From Zonotrichia leucophrys gambelii (taxonomy: Eukaryota > Chordata > Aves > Passeriformes > Passerellidae), in NCBI RefSeq assembly GCF_028769735.1, contig NC_088172.1:65069075-65133074 (forward strand): a DNA stretch of 64,000 nucleotides, in the 5' to 3' direction. Shown here piece after piece: positions 9,609 to 24,329 of the stretch. A program made the position numbers and the translations under genes. The notes beneath the pieces are model-generated. The model ran no database searches, was not told the DNA's origin, and was given only the letters and a program-made list of their open reading frames with translations. Position 1 is the stretch's first letter. Each line of letters opens with the position of its first letter.

Positions 9609-11220
9609 TACATACTATTTTATACTATAAATTACTGTTTACCATAAGGTGTTTACTCCAGGCTAGACTTTCAGGCCTTACTTCTGCACATGCACAGGAG
9701 GGTTTTGGAAGATTGTGGAAAGCAGCTGTGCCAAACTAGCTTTGCTGCTGGACATCTACAGGTAATAGACATCAAGGAAAATGCCTCTGAACAATGCTTG
9801 TTGCTGTTTGATTTTCTGTTGTCTCCTGATTCACCAGGCTCAGATGCCTCCTGCATTGGGAAGAGGAAGGGCAAGAGGCAGCCAAGGGTTGAGGTAAGGC
9901 AGGACATGGTTTTGCCTGGGGAATGCTGCTCCTCTGGACAGTGTCAGGGTGGGGAAAGGCAGGTGAGGAACCTCCTCCCCAGCTCTGTGGAGTATCCACA
10001 GAATCCACAGTCAATTCCTCCCTGGCTGTGCTTGATCTGAGCAAGGAGCTCTGACAGAAGGCAAAAGGGACACAGAAGCCTTGCAACACCTGTAGCACCA
10101 AGCCCCCAGTGGGTACACTCTCTGCATTCGCATTTACCTCAATGAGAATTAGGCACCGGTGGGGGGAATCCTTTGGCACCTGTACTCACCCCACAGGCAC
10201 TGTGTGCCCCCACCTCTGTGACCAGCTAACCAGGACACACCAAAATTTAGAGGCTGCACAAATGTTCAACAAAGGAAATGGTATGTTCAGTGCTTTTAGA
10301 ATCTATGCTTAAAAAAAAGAAGGAGCTCACAAGTGAAAAAGAAAAGCCGTGACAAGATGTAAACGCACGTTGTAGATCAAATGTAGCCACCGAGTTCTGG
10401 GGATGTTCCAAAGATCACTTTTCTATCAGTTAGAAAAGATACCCATTTCTGTCAGAAATACTAAAGGAAGTGTTAATGACTGGAATAAATAACAGGTGCT
10501 GGGAGCAGCTGTTACTGATTAATGACTTGTCTTTTTTTAAATAGGTTTTCTGTTGGGGGAATCAGAAGTTTTCAGTAATACTCCATTGTAAGACATTAGA
10601 GGAATGGTTTTTTTTCCTTTTTCTAATAATGTGCTCCATTATTTCTAAGGCTAAACAGATTCAAGATTTAGTCTAAATTAATATTTGAATTTCAGGCCAT
10701 CAATAATTGAGGAGGATTCAAACCACAATACCTCTCAATTACACAAATTACTTGCTTTCTTTAATTTATTTTTTCTGCCAATTTCCTTCTTGTTTTCTCT
10801 CACTGTTTTTGTTCCCTGCTCTCTCCTTCCCTTTACCTCTCTACACCCCTCTTTCTTTTTACCTGAGCTACCTGGAGATGGTGCTTCCAATGCTGGTTAT
10901 ATTTGGCCCTAAAGTTGGTTTTTTAATAAGCATATGAAGGATGATGAGATTGAATGTCACAAGAAAGACTGCCACTGTTGCCATGTCTCAATGATGAAGT
11001 AATTTAGAAGTCACTGAGGACAGCTCAGGGAAAACATCTGCTCTGTGCCTTGAGGCCATCAGGGAAACAAACAAAACAGTGTGATGGAAAAGAATACGGA
11101 AAATACAGTAATAATTAGAATAAATTCTTATTAAATAATTTTATATGCATGTAAACCCACTTCAGAAATAATGGCAACTACCATAATACCTCAATTTTAG
11201 CAAAAATGGCACAGGGGCTT
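9609..11220. other. Intergenic, no gene recognised
   Basis: A 116-codon open frame at 9690-10040 has an unrelated frame on the other strand. Neither has recognisable domains. TCAATGAGAATTAGGCACC near 10139-10157 resembles a piece of a dispersed reptile/bird repeat, but it is too short to call. Confidence 0.5.
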
Positions 11221-11282
11221 CTATCCTGGCCCCTTTGAAGTCAATGGCAAGGCTGGTATTGACTCAGATGGAGACAGAATTT
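11221..11282. repeat. Palindromic amniote repeat
   Basis: CCTGGCCCCTTTGAAGTCAA, then TGGC, then GGTATTGACTCAGATGGAGA: a GAAGTCAATGG arm is followed by its decayed inverted partner ATTGACT. Two further copies in this window (5007 and 40288) share this motif. Confidence 0.5.
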
Positions 11283-13627
11283 CTTACAGAAATCTAGGTC
11301 ACTCAAGACTGCCTTTCCACTAGTCTAGAGCCCCATCTCCCTGCATCCTAAAATGTCAATTCCCATCTCTGCACTTCAAAGCAGGTGGCCTCATAACTGA
11401 ATGGATTTCTGAACTGGTGGAGGTGGTGGGGCACGTGGAAATGCTTTTGTGTCATAATAAAATGTTAGAGTTTCCTCAATAAAGAGTAAGTAAATATGAA
11501 CAGTAGGAACAATTTCAAGAGCTTAGCATGCTTTAGAAAAGTACTCTTGTTCCTATCAACTGTGAGGCAACAGTAGAGACAATAAGGAATAGAATTCAAG
11601 CCTTAATAAGGCTTTACCATACCTGAGGCATGTCATGTGTTAACATACTCTTCCTAGGTGAGTTTCTGTACTTAATGTTCATTAAAATTCTTTCTCTCTT
11701 TCTTTTCAAGTGGTAATTTAAAAAAATCACCAAAAACAAGATGCAGTATGAAATAAACACAGAGATTTTTTCCAGTTTAGAGACAGAGCTGAAGTCTTGC
11801 TTTGCATCCTGACCATTTGTGAGCATGCAGAAACTCTGAGTTATCTTCATCAGATCTGGTTTTTTTTCACTCATTCGTCTGAAGTTGTTAAAAATGCTGT
11901 CAAGCCATGACTTCCATACACTGACCAACTTAATTGTCTTTGCTCACACAAGGAAAACATACTTATTTTGCAACAGAGCCTTAACTGGGGAGAGCGCTGC
12001 ACTATTCTATACAGCACTGGTTAGTTGTGACAGTTTTGAAGAGAAAGCAGATACAACTGTTAATATGAGGGGAGGAGGAGAAGGTTATGGCTAGGCAAAA
12101 GGTAATGGCATGGATGACATGGGCCAGTAGCTCATGATCTATGAGGATAAATCAGCTCCTGTTGTGTGCTGTGCACCATGGCACCCACCAAGTGTGGTTT
12201 CAGGTGTAATGGCACTGACTATGTCCCCACTGCCATCTCCCAAGTGCTGTGACACCGGGGCTGTGTGTGCTCCCACTGAAACCCAGCACGGCCCTCAGCC
12301 CACTTGCAAAATGTGGAGACTGAAGGTTGATGGAGCAAAGACACATGGATATGGTCCCAAACAATTCTAGAACATCCTGCACAGTGGTGTCTATTTGCCA
12401 TCCACCCGCTGTATTTCTCACCTGTAACCACATCTAAGATCTTTTTAGCTGACATGACCAAAACAAAAACAGTCTCTGCATTTAGAATTGCTGATTACTA
12501 TGAACACTTCACAATGGTTCCAAGGAAACATCCTGGGCCTAAAACAGTTTCCAAAAACATGAAGTACCAGCCTTAAGGGATATCTTTGGATGTGCATCCA
12601 AGTCATGACCATCCCCAACTGGTTTAAAGTTCTTCAAGAAGTATTCCCTCTCCCCAAAGAAATCCATTCCACAGTTTTCAGCATCCCTCTCTGACAACCA
12701 GGATTTCAAATCCCTTTATCTGGAGACAAACAGAAAGAGTGTGCTTGTGGTGAATAATTTGAGCTGATATTCTTGCCAGCTGTTAAGGGACACATGCAAA
12801 AAAAGAAAAAAAATCAGTGACATCTGGTCAGCACTGATATGTCCTAACAGAAGTATTTGTTTGGGAGTGGGGAAGGGGTGGTGGGGGTAAAGAGAAATAC
12901 CATCTCCATGCACCTCCTTGCCCCCTTTTGAAAACTGAAAGCGATAACATTGACCACAGCAACTGGAACAAAAATCGCAACTTACATCATGGGGAAACAG
13001 TGACATTACATTAGCCCTTATTACACAATGGTTGAGCAGTTGCTTTCACACACTAAGCTTTCAACTTTAACTTTTTTTTCCCCTTAAGCTACACAATGGA
13101 TTTTTTTGCTGAGTTGGAAAATATCAGGAGACAGGCAGAAAACCTTCCTTTTGTTCCTTCATCCTGCCAAGCACCTCATCATAAAGATTTTTTCCCTTCT
13201 GTTCTGTTTTTCTTTCCCAACTTCCTTTCCCCTTTTCACCCTCCCCCACTTTTTTGTCAAATAAATGTGACTAATTAACAGCATGGCTCCTCTCCACTAA
13301 ATCGTAAAACCACCTCCTTTAATTTCATGAAGGTGATAACACTGCATCCTGGTTTCTTCTTGGGAAGTAGACTTGTAAACTACCTTCCAAAGTGCTTTGA
13401 TTCAAGTGATGGTTTTCTTGGGCCTCAAACTGGAGGACAAGCTGGCTTTAGTTCAATAGGAACTTCAGCTCTCTCCTTCTCTTTTAGGCCTGCTCACTGA
13501 GGTACATCCAGCACAAGGCAGTAGATAATAGAAATCCCAGAATGGAAACGCATAAAAAAAAGTTGTTTCCTGGGGTCAACAAAGGACAGGAAAAGAGCCA
13601 ACAATCACTTAAATAAACAGTATTCAG
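11283..13627. other. Intergenic, no gene recognised
   Basis: Only short open frames occur. I found no repeat family and no convincing promoter. Confidence 0.55.
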
Positions 13628-13752
13628 AGAAACAAAAAAAAAACACTCACAAAAAACCCAAAACTAAAAACCCACAACAACAACAACAAAAAAAACCCAA
13701 TGCCAAAAATACCACAAAAAACTCTCAAACCAAAAAATACCAAAAAACCCCT
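13628..13752. repeat. A/C-rich low-complexity tract
   Basis: A strand-asymmetric A+C run contains (CAA)n around 13675-13690 and many AAAAACCC-like units. The T/G-rich complement explains the Phe/Leu/Val-rich open frame seen on the minus strand here, which is not a gene. Confidence 0.75.
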
Positions 13753-16700
13753 AACAAATGCCCAACCCCCCCTCGGCTGTACAAACTCACTTACATATGA
13801 GGGAAGCAATGGTTTAAAGCACCCACTGCTCATTCTGCTTATGTTTAATACTGTTAGGAAAAGGAAATCAAAACCAAATAAAATTTGGAGGGTGCTTATT
13901 CTCAGAAAAACAACTTTTTCCCCTGCTTCCCACCTTATAATCATAGTCTGTTTTTATATAACACTTTTCATCATCAGAGCAGTAATGTCTGCAGGGTGGA
14001 CATTTCCTGGGGATTATTAACTAGCTGAAGGTTAACGACTTTCTGCTGCACCTCAAACCAACAGCTCCTCCCGACTTCTCAGTAACTCTTTAAAAATATT
14101 GCTTATCAAGATTAGAAGAGTGGAAGACTAGTCATGAGTTTTGTACTTGACAGATATCTTAGAAGAAGCATGACAAGAAAGAGATGAAAAATGTCTTTAG
14201 CTGCAAGAAAAAGATACAACAGGAGGAATTCATTATTTCTGAATTCTGCACTATGATTTACTGTTAAGATGGCAAAAATCACCCATACTAGCAATAATGC
14301 CAGTAAGTTCTGACTTCTTAGAGAAACCATAGGGCAATTGCAGGGGAGAAAAGGCAAGTGAATTTACCCTGTTGTGAGAAAATGCTTTGCCTTCAGTTCC
14401 AGAATGCTCAAGGAAAAATCCAGATTTGACAATAGGCAGATGATCTGTAAATTTAAAGCATGGAAAGCCATTTGCTCTCCAATGAAATGGCTCAGCTGTC
14501 AGAAGATAGCCTTTGAGAGTTTCCTGGTTGGAAAAGTTTAGTCTTGCAGAAAACAGCTTTAAGGCAGGAGACAAGAGTCAGAGATCTGAGAAATCTGTGG
14601 AAATGGTGGGTCTTGCTCTTCTTGAGAACCTGTGTAAAGAAGGGTATGTGAGGACACGTGATTTATCTTTGTCATTCTTTTGAGCTCTGCTTCTCACATT
14701 TCCCTCTGCACTTTGGTGTTAGACACTGGCTCTCTGCCCACAAGGTGGGTGAGGTGTTCTGAGTAAACCCATTTGGTACGAGAGACCTGGAGTCTCCTTT
14801 AAAGGAAGGAGCCCTAACTCTTGAAGAGCTGCTTCCAGAAACAAAAAACCTATCAGAACACATGTAAAGATCAGCTGAAACACTCAATTCTATCTAATCT
14901 GCTTCTTCCTCATTGCAATCTCTTCTTGGAAACATGAGTTCAAATGGGTGAGACATTTCAGGCCAAGAGAGAAGAGGAATACTTGTGTCTCCAGTTTGCT
15001 GTGGTGCCACTTTTTACCTTGCGAAGCCTTGTGCATAGAACTCACGTCCTGCAGGATATTGGTAAAAAACTATATAGGTCCCTAGCATTTAAGGCCTCAA
15101 AACAAGATTTCACTGGCACACTAGTTCCTTCTGTCCATACGTTCAGAGGCTGTCTTTGCTCTATAAGAAAAACCCAGTATATTCCATATCAACATCAAAA
15201 GGTTCAAGAAAAGTAATTCTTGACTCTAGTACTTATAATTACTTATTTCTTTTAAATTTATTTATCAAACACCTAGAAATAAAGAAATGAAGCAAACATA
15301 TATATATATTTTTTTTCTACACATGAGTATCTTTATCCATATCTCTCACATATATGCACACATACACCACACACATCACCATATTCTGTTTCTTTCCATG
15401 GACTCCTCAGAGATTTTAAAATTTATTTCATGAAATTGAATTGTTCCTTCAAATATTTTTGAGACTGTCTTCAATGAATTTCTGGTGGAGCTAGTGGCAG
15501 CCATTATCTTCTTCAGAACTCCCACAACTAGAATATAGTTTTGGACAAAGGTGTTCTCACAGTCAGGAGAGGGATCTAGTACCTCTGGATCATAGTTCTC
15601 ACACTGAATTGATGACAAGCTATTGGGCTAACTCCTGTGCTCCAATTTCCTATCTCCAAAAACTGAATTGTTGCACTTGTACCTCTTGTAGTGTTTTAGA
15701 AGCACCTCTGAACATTAGCACTCCAGTTATTCCCTCCAAAACAAAGTAGAAATAGCAGTGGGATCAGTTCTGTCAGGAAGTAAGTAGCAGCCTCAGAGAG
15801 ATGGCAAACTGCCCTTCAGAGAGCATACAGCACTCCAAGTACAGTATAATCAGCACTTCAGGTGCAATGGCTTGGGAAGAAAAGTGTTGTATAATTAGGT
15901 GAGCAGAAGTGGTGAGGTTCAGTGGTGAGTGGCAGCGAAAGCCTTTTGGATTATGAATCCTTTTAGAGCAGCCAGAACTATTTATTTAAATTGTTGATCT
16001 TGTGTGGCTGATTTTCAGTGTTTTTTATCACTGAAGCAGCATTGAATTAGAGTGTCACAGGTCGAATATGAAAGCAGAACTATCAGATGATCTGACTGAT
16101 AAGAAACATTTCTGTGGTAGAATAACTGACAAAATAAAAGCCAGTCACATCAGGAACATTGCTCTGAACTGAGCTTAACTTTATGAGGATCAGTCTAAAG
16201 GTTGCGATAACAAATAACCAAATATTAATCTTATTTACATGATTCATTCAACCGAGGCACTGAAGGATCAGGTGAAGGATCAGGTACTAACACACAATAA
16301 AGTCATAGGATGGGATTGAAATTACACCTTCCAGGACCTTGTACAGGAGCTAAACAAGACTGAGGCACAAAGGGATTGATTTAGAAACTCAGTTCCCCAT
16401 AGCTGGGTACATGCTTGGTACCATTTAGCTTCTGAGCTTTGGATCACATGGGTCCCTAAAATTCCCTCATCCATAAAGCTACAGGAGCTTTATGATTCTG
16501 GGGCCAGGCACTTGCCTTCAGGCCCAGCTCACTGAACTTTGGAAACATCTATGCCCTGCCTGAGAACCCTAACAGGGCTGACCTCTGGATCCTAATGCAC
16601 CCCAAGACATGGAGGCCCGTTCAAAGGATGCTAGGTGGGGTGGGGTGGGCGATTGCTTAACTCACTGAGCACAAAGAGAAAGACAAAGTGTGAGCATAGA

Positions 16701-18929
16701 AGGAAAAAATGTATGGTTTGCAGACATCGTAGTTTGCTGATAAAATGGCAGCAGCAGAAATGATGCAAATGATCTTCTCAGCTGAATAATTAGGAAATTT
16801 AGTGGGGAGGAAGGCAAACATAGTCCTATCCAGAAGAGAGTCCAGTTGAAGATAATGGCATTCATGCAAGCAGTTCATCGCTCATAACCTGCGATGGTCA
16901 AGCTGATAGCCAAATCAAATAGCTGAAATAGATTCTTGTTTAAGGAGCGAGAGAAGAAATTCTGCTTTGACAGAACTAAAGACTGGCCTATCCAAACTAG
17001 AAATTGAAACAAATGCAGATAACTTCTATGAAGTTCATACAGAAAAATCAGAGGAATTAGTATGTGCTGAAAAAAAGTCTGCTGGAGACAGTTTGCCAGT
17101 AGTCTGTGACTGCACTATTCCTATGAACCTTGCAGAACTTTACAAGCAACTCAGAATTAGCACTAATAGAGGCTATTTTGGGTCACAGAGAATTTTCAAC
17201 TGTGAGGTATTTCTGATTTTTCTATTCCTCCATTTCTCTTGATGCTTTCTGATCCTCAGCTGCATTGCAGAGCCTGACATGGCAGGGAGGTCAGCTTCAG
17301 CAGGTAAGATCAAAGCCCACAGGCAGGCACAGCTTCACACTGTGCTCTCTGGCCAACCCATTTTCATTAATGCAGACACAATCCAAAGACTGCTTCAACT
17401 CTTGGCACATATGTAGCTGTGGGACTAAATCCCTCCGTACTGGTTTTTGCAGAAACACAACAGGGATCTCTGCTCCTTGCTCTGGCCTGTCATCTTTTCA
17501 GTGATTGCAAGTAACAAAAAAGAGAAGTGTGTGTGTTTGGGGAGAGAGCAGCACATTCTGCAGTAGGTGGACGGGGTCATGGCACGTGTGCATGGCCCGA
17601 GTGGCAGTGTGCAGTGTACGCCTGAAGCAATGTGCACTTACAATTAGTTGAATTTCACTGTGTTGGAGATGGAAGCTGACAGGCCACCACACAAAACCTC
17701 CCTGCAGCCAGACTCATGCTGAGATCCAGAGCGGAAAAGGATTTTAACTGAAAGGCTTTGAAGGCTTTAAATATGGAGGCAGTGAATTCATGCACTGTTT
17801 ACCTTTGCAGGCCTGGCTTTGACTCTGTCTTTCATTTTGTTTTAATGAAGTAGGTGGTCTCATGTAATTCCCAATTACCGTAAAACTCCAGTGCCCTAAA
17901 CCCCATAGCTTACAAGTTATGAATATTCACTGAGGCTCACCAAATTCTGAAGAGCTGACAATATTGCAGTATTTAGACATAAACAGCTCAAAACAGGTGT
18001 ATCTTCACAGAACTGTCTATTACAGGCATGTAACAGCTTCTGAAGAAGCATGTGCTGGTGGTTCCACTGGGATACTGGATTAAGTGGACCAGAGGTCTGA
18101 GCCACTGTGGAAATTTGTTTCCAGCTGAAAGAGCATTCTGCCATTCACAGTCTATTTATTCCAGTACTGATCTAACTTAAGAATAGATCAAGTGATTCAG
18201 AGGAAGGTCAGAAACCTCACAGGTGCAATTCACCTCTGGATGATGTTTGTATCTGTCCCTGAATTTTTCTTCCTGGTTTGTAGCCTAAGAGATGAAGACT
18301 AGTATATAACATACAATTCATGTTTTAGCTTACCCATTTATGATATCTGAATGACATTCTTCTTAATACAAATCCTCACCCTTTGTGATTCACAGACCTT
18401 ATATCCCACAGCATACCGTGGAGATGGGGTCATCCTACAAACTCTACATCTTGGCTCTGCCATTTAACTTCCTTGCCCACAGCAGGACATTCATTCCAAC
18501 TCTTTATCCATGGCAGCAAAATTAACCTTGCACCTACCCTACTAGTAAACCTCTGAGCAAAGTAAGCTTAACTTCATTTGAACTGAGAAAGGATAGTAGA
18601 AAGGAAAGGCTTCAGCCAAAGCCCAGACAGCTCAGTTGTTATCACATATACCTCTGACTTACAGTCCTCTAAGTGGTTGCTCTTTATCCTCCTGCCTAGA
18701 CATGGACTCAGGATCAGGTGAGACCAATGGCTACTAAACCATTACTTCCTCCTATGGCCTTCTGAATACTTTTAGCCAGCAAGCAAGCAACAGCTTTCTT
18801 TTAGATTTTGGCAACAGCCTGAGAATTCCCACTCTTCAGACTGTGAGCTACAAGGGAATTAAGTGTGCACAGACAGCTTTGCTTGTGGACCATGTTCATT
18901 AATGTCCAGACTGAAGCTGCTGAAAGTTT

Positions 18930-18931
<2 letters not shown>
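13753..18931. other. Intergenic, no gene recognised
   Basis: There is an AT-rich dinucleotide patch (TATATATATA) at about 15300-15312 and a short duplication, GAAGGATCAGGT twice, near 16262-16285. Open frames are all about 107 codons or shorter and without recognisable content. Confidence 0.5.
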
Positions 18932-18965
<34 letters not shown>

Positions 18966-18980
18966 TTGTTGTTGTTGTTG
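18932..18980. repeat. T33 homopolymer followed by (GTT)n
   Basis: Thirty-three T residues (18932-18964) are followed by five GTT units. This could be an antisense poly(A) tail of a retrocopy, but I recognise no gene-like sequence on the 5' side of such a minus-strand copy. It is called as a simple repeat. Confidence 0.85.
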
Positions 18981-21900
18981 TGAGAAATCAAACTGGGGGA
19001 TCACCAATGAGAACTGAAAGGGAATATCTTTCATGCAAATGTATCACTTATTTCTCTCCAGCTCTAGAAAAATGCAGTAGAGATTATATATGCCTGTGAG
19101 GACCACTTCCAGCCTTCCACATGGATTGCCTATAGCCACAGTCCATCTGATGATGGAAAGGGAACTGTGGGAGCTCAGGAGGGCACCACATGAGGGATAA
19201 GCATGTTTTTTTTGAATATACTTTGAGAATTGACTGCTGCTTTCCTTTGTACCTAGTCTGCCAATGAACAGTGATGCTTGATGTAGGTGATGAGAAGGAC
19301 ATTTGTGTTTGTGTGAGAGGAGCACGTATGGTAAAGACCTGCACAGTGCACAATGTGCAAAAGACAGATTCCTCCTAATTTTAAGGCCTCTCTCATTCCT
19401 TGTCCATGCATCCCATATCCCATGCATCTATGTGTCATAACTGTACCAGCACACAAACTTCTCATGAACTGAAGTGTTGGGAGTAGCTCATTCAGATGTC
19501 AGGTAATCCATGAGCAGCATGGATCCTTCCACTTGAAGACTGCCTGATGGGAACTCACCCTCTTAATACTTCTGTACGTGTCCCTGAAAGGGAAAACAGA
19601 TACTTACAAGGTGTATTTTTCAATTTTTGAGGTTTGGTTTGACAGCATTGCTGGGAGTTCTGACACCCTTCACTGCTTTTCTTCTTGTCTGCAGTGGGGC
19701 AGGCCCAGCTTTACCTTATGGAAAACATCACTGGCCAGCACCAGGCTGGCTTTGAGCAGGCTTTGGAGCACCTGTTGGTGCCCCAGCTAGCCAGACCATC
19801 CTGGCATCTCTGATGTCCCATGGCAAAATCAGCATTCCCAGGAGGTGTCTGAAGGACAGAAGATAGGTGGCTGTGGCTTACAGTGTAATTGAAAGTCCTC
19901 CTCACAAAATCCTCTTCCTAGTACTTTATCTCCTCACAACAGGGAAGGTATCAGCTGCTCAGAGAAACACTGATCAAATAAAAGATGAAAGCTCTCCTCT
20001 CTAGGGCGTTATTTTTTATTAAGCTATCAAAGTTCACATTTCATTTCTTCCTACATTGTTTTAACATCTTAGATTGAGCTCACTCTGTCAGGTCCCCCCT
20101 CACATAAGCTTATTAAAGTTCTTCGGACATATCTGCACGTGAGCCCAATGTCCCTACACACACATCAGTAAAAGTTGGGCTTAGGCCTTGGTCCTGCTTT
20201 GCAGACAAAATTTTAACTATAGACCCTTAGGTCCCAGGGAGTGGGGTTGGTAGCCTGATGGGTCCTTTCAGAGCCCCATGCTCCCACCAACACTCTTCTG
20301 GGGCCACCAAAAAACAATGGTATCCACGTGCAGGGCACTGCTGGCCTGGGGCCTTACTACCCCTCAGCCTCCCCAGGATCTGTGTTGACAAGAGGTCTTT
20401 ACCACTTCAGAGGACTCCCCTTTGCCCTGAAGTCTTTTGTTGGCTCAAAGAGCAGATGTGATGCAAGCAACAGCAGTGCCAGCTTCCCCCAGCACTCACC
20501 TGGAGGGAGCAGCTGAACGAGAGGAGGAGGTGGTTCAGCCCTACTGATTTTTCCATTCTTCAGCCTTTTAGCTGAGCTGGCCTCAAAAAAGCACCAATTA
20601 CTGCCACCTGTAGCAGTGGCCTTGATGATGTGGAGAGCTGTCAGCTGGGAAGTGGACTGACACAACCAGTTCATTTCACATAGGTCAGCAAACAGCCATC
20701 AGATTAAAATGATTTTTGTTCGCTATCGACCTGGGCTCGATTGGAACCAGTGACCCAGAGATGAAAGGCTCAGAAAGAAGGGTTTCTATCTGGTGTATGG
20801 TCACACATCACTTCTGTCTCCATCTCTCTCATTTTCTTGTCCAAAATGCTTTCTTTTCTTTTTTTTTCCTCCACCCAAAAAATTAGAAATCCATCCTCTA
20901 CTCTTTTAATTGCAATGCACCATATGGGGATCTGTTGAGGTTTTGTTAAGGCTTCAGTAATCTATTAGTCATTCTCCCCTTTGTGTTACAAAAGATTTAT
21001 CCTTCAAGAGGCATGTATTGATTTCAGCATTTCTGCAGCTTGTTTGAATTTGGAGGGTACTTGGGAAAGTAAACCAGAGCATAGGTTGAAATCAACAACA
21101 GTTGCAACAAAGCATGAACAAGAATCAGTCTTACAGAGACTTCAACATGCAAACTATACAAGGAAAAATTAAAATGAATGGGACAGGAGATATGCTAGTA
21201 GCCCAGACCTGCTACTTTTGATGAATAAAGCAATGTTCTCTTGGATCTGAAATGTCTCTAACCATTTTTAAGATATGAACAACTCTTTAATTTTATCTTA
21301 TCACCCCATTCTCTCTCATTTTTTGTTCCCTAGACTCCTCCTACAACATATAAATGAAGCTTCTAACCTTTTTTGTTAGAAAAAAGAACATACTAGATAC
21401 TAGAAAATGAATATGCTTCACAATTTTTTTGTGGTAATATACTATTCCAGAGCTTCTTCATTTATTTTTTGTTAGAGAGACCTTTCCTCTCATCTATGCA
21501 TAAGTCCCACTGTAATAATAGGACCCCCGATATTCTCCTGAATTGTTGCTTATGAAATTCACAAGATGCTCACAAATCTTAGTTTTATGTTAGCACATGC
21601 ATAGGTTTATTTTTCTTTTAAAGTCAGGGACAAAACAAATAATAGGACTCAAGTAAAATTTTAGGGCTTATACAAGCGATGCCAGCAAAGATGTGGAACT
21701 CTGCAGTGGTTCTCCTTGCCATGATCATGACATTAATACCCATTTTTTAAGGATGGCAAAGAATATCCACATAAAAATGCTACATTCTCTTTTCTTCTAA
21801 ATTAATAGTGCAAATATGGTAGCCCACTACTTAAATCAATGTAATTTTCAGGCATTCAGAACAAGGCATTTTTCTAGGACCATATTCCCCTGTAAAATTC

Positions 21901-22314
21901 ATTATCTGTGATAAACTATTCATTTTGATTAAACCTGTAATCCGTCCCCTAAAACACTGGTTATTATCATCCTTGCTACAGTTCAGCAGTACCATCATCA
22001 TCCTCACTGCCATCATTACCATATGAATCACTGGTAATAACTGATTTTGTTGGGATAATTGCTTCTTTGTCATGTCTGCAGTTGCATTTCCAGCACATGG
22101 GTGATGGTTGAGAACCTGGAATGGGCAGCAGTTAATTTCTCCAGACACTTTTCATTTAACCCACAGAAATGTGCAGGCACTAGCCCTTATTCTGAAGCTT
22201 TTAGCATTTACAAGCTGGAGCTTGCTAACACACTGGTCTTTGGGTCTTTAGACGGAGAATTCTTTCTTTTTCTATGGAGAGTGTGTCCTTTATATTCAGG
22301 CTGTAATACTAGAA
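18981..22314. other. Intergenic, no gene recognised
   Basis: No gene or repeat was identified. Short open frames on both strands overlap without recognisable domains. Confidence 0.5.
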
Positions 22315-22750
22315 ACAGAAAAATAGTCTTGGAAGGTACCCTGGGAGGTCTCCAAATCCATAGTACTGCACCAAGGCAGACTCATCTCCCTTCCTGAGAA
22401 ATATTTTCTATCTGCTTCTTTCAGACTTTTAGTGTCACAGATCCTGCAACCACTCCTAGTGATCCAGTTGGGTGCTTCACTGTCACAACTGTCAGAAAGA
22501 TTTTCTCATGTCTGTCTGTTTTCCCGTGTCTAAACTCTGAACTTGTGGATAAGGAGAGCAGGTTATTCTCTTCTTTACTGGAGACCTTTGCATATTTGAA
22601 GACTCTTATCCTAGTGCAAATCAGACTTTTCTGAATGTAACAGGCTGAATTTGTTCAGCCTTCTCTCATCTTGTCGGGGGTTCCTTCAATTTCTGTGCAT
22701 CTTGCTTCAACAGCTATACTCAAATTTGCACAGAGCACCAGTGGTGAGCT
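22315..22750 (-). repeat. Ancient CR1/L3-like LINE fragment
   Basis: The + strand shows landmarks of an inverted CR1-type 3' region in order: CTTGGAAGGTACCCTGGGAG, then AGAAAGATTTTCTCATGTCT, then TTTGCATATTTGAAGACTC, and AGGCTGAATTTGTTCAGCC, TTCTCTCATC and ATTTCTGTGCATCTTGCTTC. These parallel the consensus landmarks for the failed-to-coalesce sentence, the thick GCTGAACA block and the TCTCCTCAT block. It is strongly diverged, so the subfamily is uncertain. Confidence 0.6.
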
Positions 22751-24253
22751 AACTTCATGACTGTCACACTGACAACACCTGCTGTCAAGTCATTAGATAC
22801 ATATAACATAGAAAATAAACTATAAAATTACATATAGTTATGAAAATTAGCAGAACATTTTATACAAGCCAAATTAATACAGCAGTGGCATCATTCATTC
22901 AGAGTGTACAACAACTGCAGTCTGACACAGTCCTGGCATGAGGCTGGTACCTGTGGCTTTACCAGTTGTTTTTCTTGGGAAGAACACTATTCTGCCCTTG
23001 AAAAACTACTAGACTAGATATTTTTGCCTCTTTCCTGGAGAAGTCACTTCCATAATTAGAAGATTTTGACCTGTTTTTGTCTAACTACAACAGATTCTAG
23101 AAATAAGATTTTTTCTTATGAATTGTACAGCAATATTTTTTGCTGAGAGGTCTTACTCAATGGACTTTTGAGTGGGTTTTTCCCATCTCTTGTGCACACA
23201 AGACTATGCAGAATACCTTTTTGTATGGTGCTGTGTGATAATCTGCTTGTTCAGTGACGTAACTGAACCAAGGGCAGCTCCAAACTGAAATCTGTGGCTA
23301 AAGGGATGCTGAGCCTTTGTTAGGAAGTCCTGTTGAGAGATGCAGGAGAAACCACCTTGGATCCATGCAGCACTAATACAGCTGCATGGTTGCTAGAACA
23401 AAGTTCCCTTGGTTTTGACTAGGGTGGAAAGAGTTTGTGCTTCCGTGGAGTGTGGGCAGAGTGAGCTTGTGTTAGCCTACAAAGGTTTTTGCAGCCAAAC
23501 CCTAAGTCAGTGATGCAGAGTCTAGGCATTTCTTTATTATGTTCTGATTCATTCCAAAAACTCTGTCCCCTGGAGCTTTTTTGAAATACTGCCTAATCAG
23601 TTGTTTTCCAACTGATTGCAGTACACCCTCAGCTGTTCAAGGAGCTAGTTTATGAAACAGCATTCCCATTGGAGCGCACTGAGCTAAAATGTAAATGTTT
23701 AAGTTTACCCCAAGACAGACAGAAATGTGAATGGCAGTCACAAGTCTCTGATCCAGAAAGCCTGATAGCTCCAACACTGAGAAAGTCTCCCAAATCTGCA
23801 TTACTTCTTCTCCAACCAGTAGCTGTTTTGCAAGACCACAAAATCTGGTATTGTTCAACAGAGTGCTGATGCCTAAATATAATGGGTCCACAAATAGACT
23901 CTGCAATGCTACAGAAATATAAACAACACAGGAGGCAGTGCACAACACAACTAATGATGGAGTAGTTCAGGTTTGAAAAAGTGTTTATTGCTAGATATTG
24001 TGCAAGTTTTTGAAAAAATGTACACATAGCACCAAAGTCTCTTTATTATTGTGTTTAGTTCCCTTGATGACTTATTTTTAGGCACAGATTCTGTCTACAA
24101 GCTATTTTTGGGTAAACCAGGGATTGCATGGTATGTTGACCAAAACAAATTGTGTGAATACTGGTAAATGGAAACTGCAGTTTTGTTCAGCTTTCCTGAG
24201 TATTTGCTGTGACAGGAAGTTCACTGTCTCTGGCTGAAGCACTAGGAATAAAA

Positions 24254-24329
24254 ATTATTATTATTATTATTACTATTACTATTAATATTATTAATAATAA
24301 TAATAATAACAATAACAATAATAATAATA
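24254..24329. repeat. (ATT)n/(AAT)n compound microsatellite
   Basis: ATT units run into ACT/ATT variants and then into AAT and AAC units. Because ATT and AAT are reverse complements, the tract is roughly self-complementary. The mirrored composition makes a small open frame with an Asn run, which is not a gene. Confidence 0.85.

Noticed and set aside
18932..18964. T33 tract as the poly(A) tail of a minus-strand retrocopy
   Set aside because: No gene-like sequence was recognised on the side where the retrocopy body would lie, and adjacent GTT units favour simple-repeat origin.
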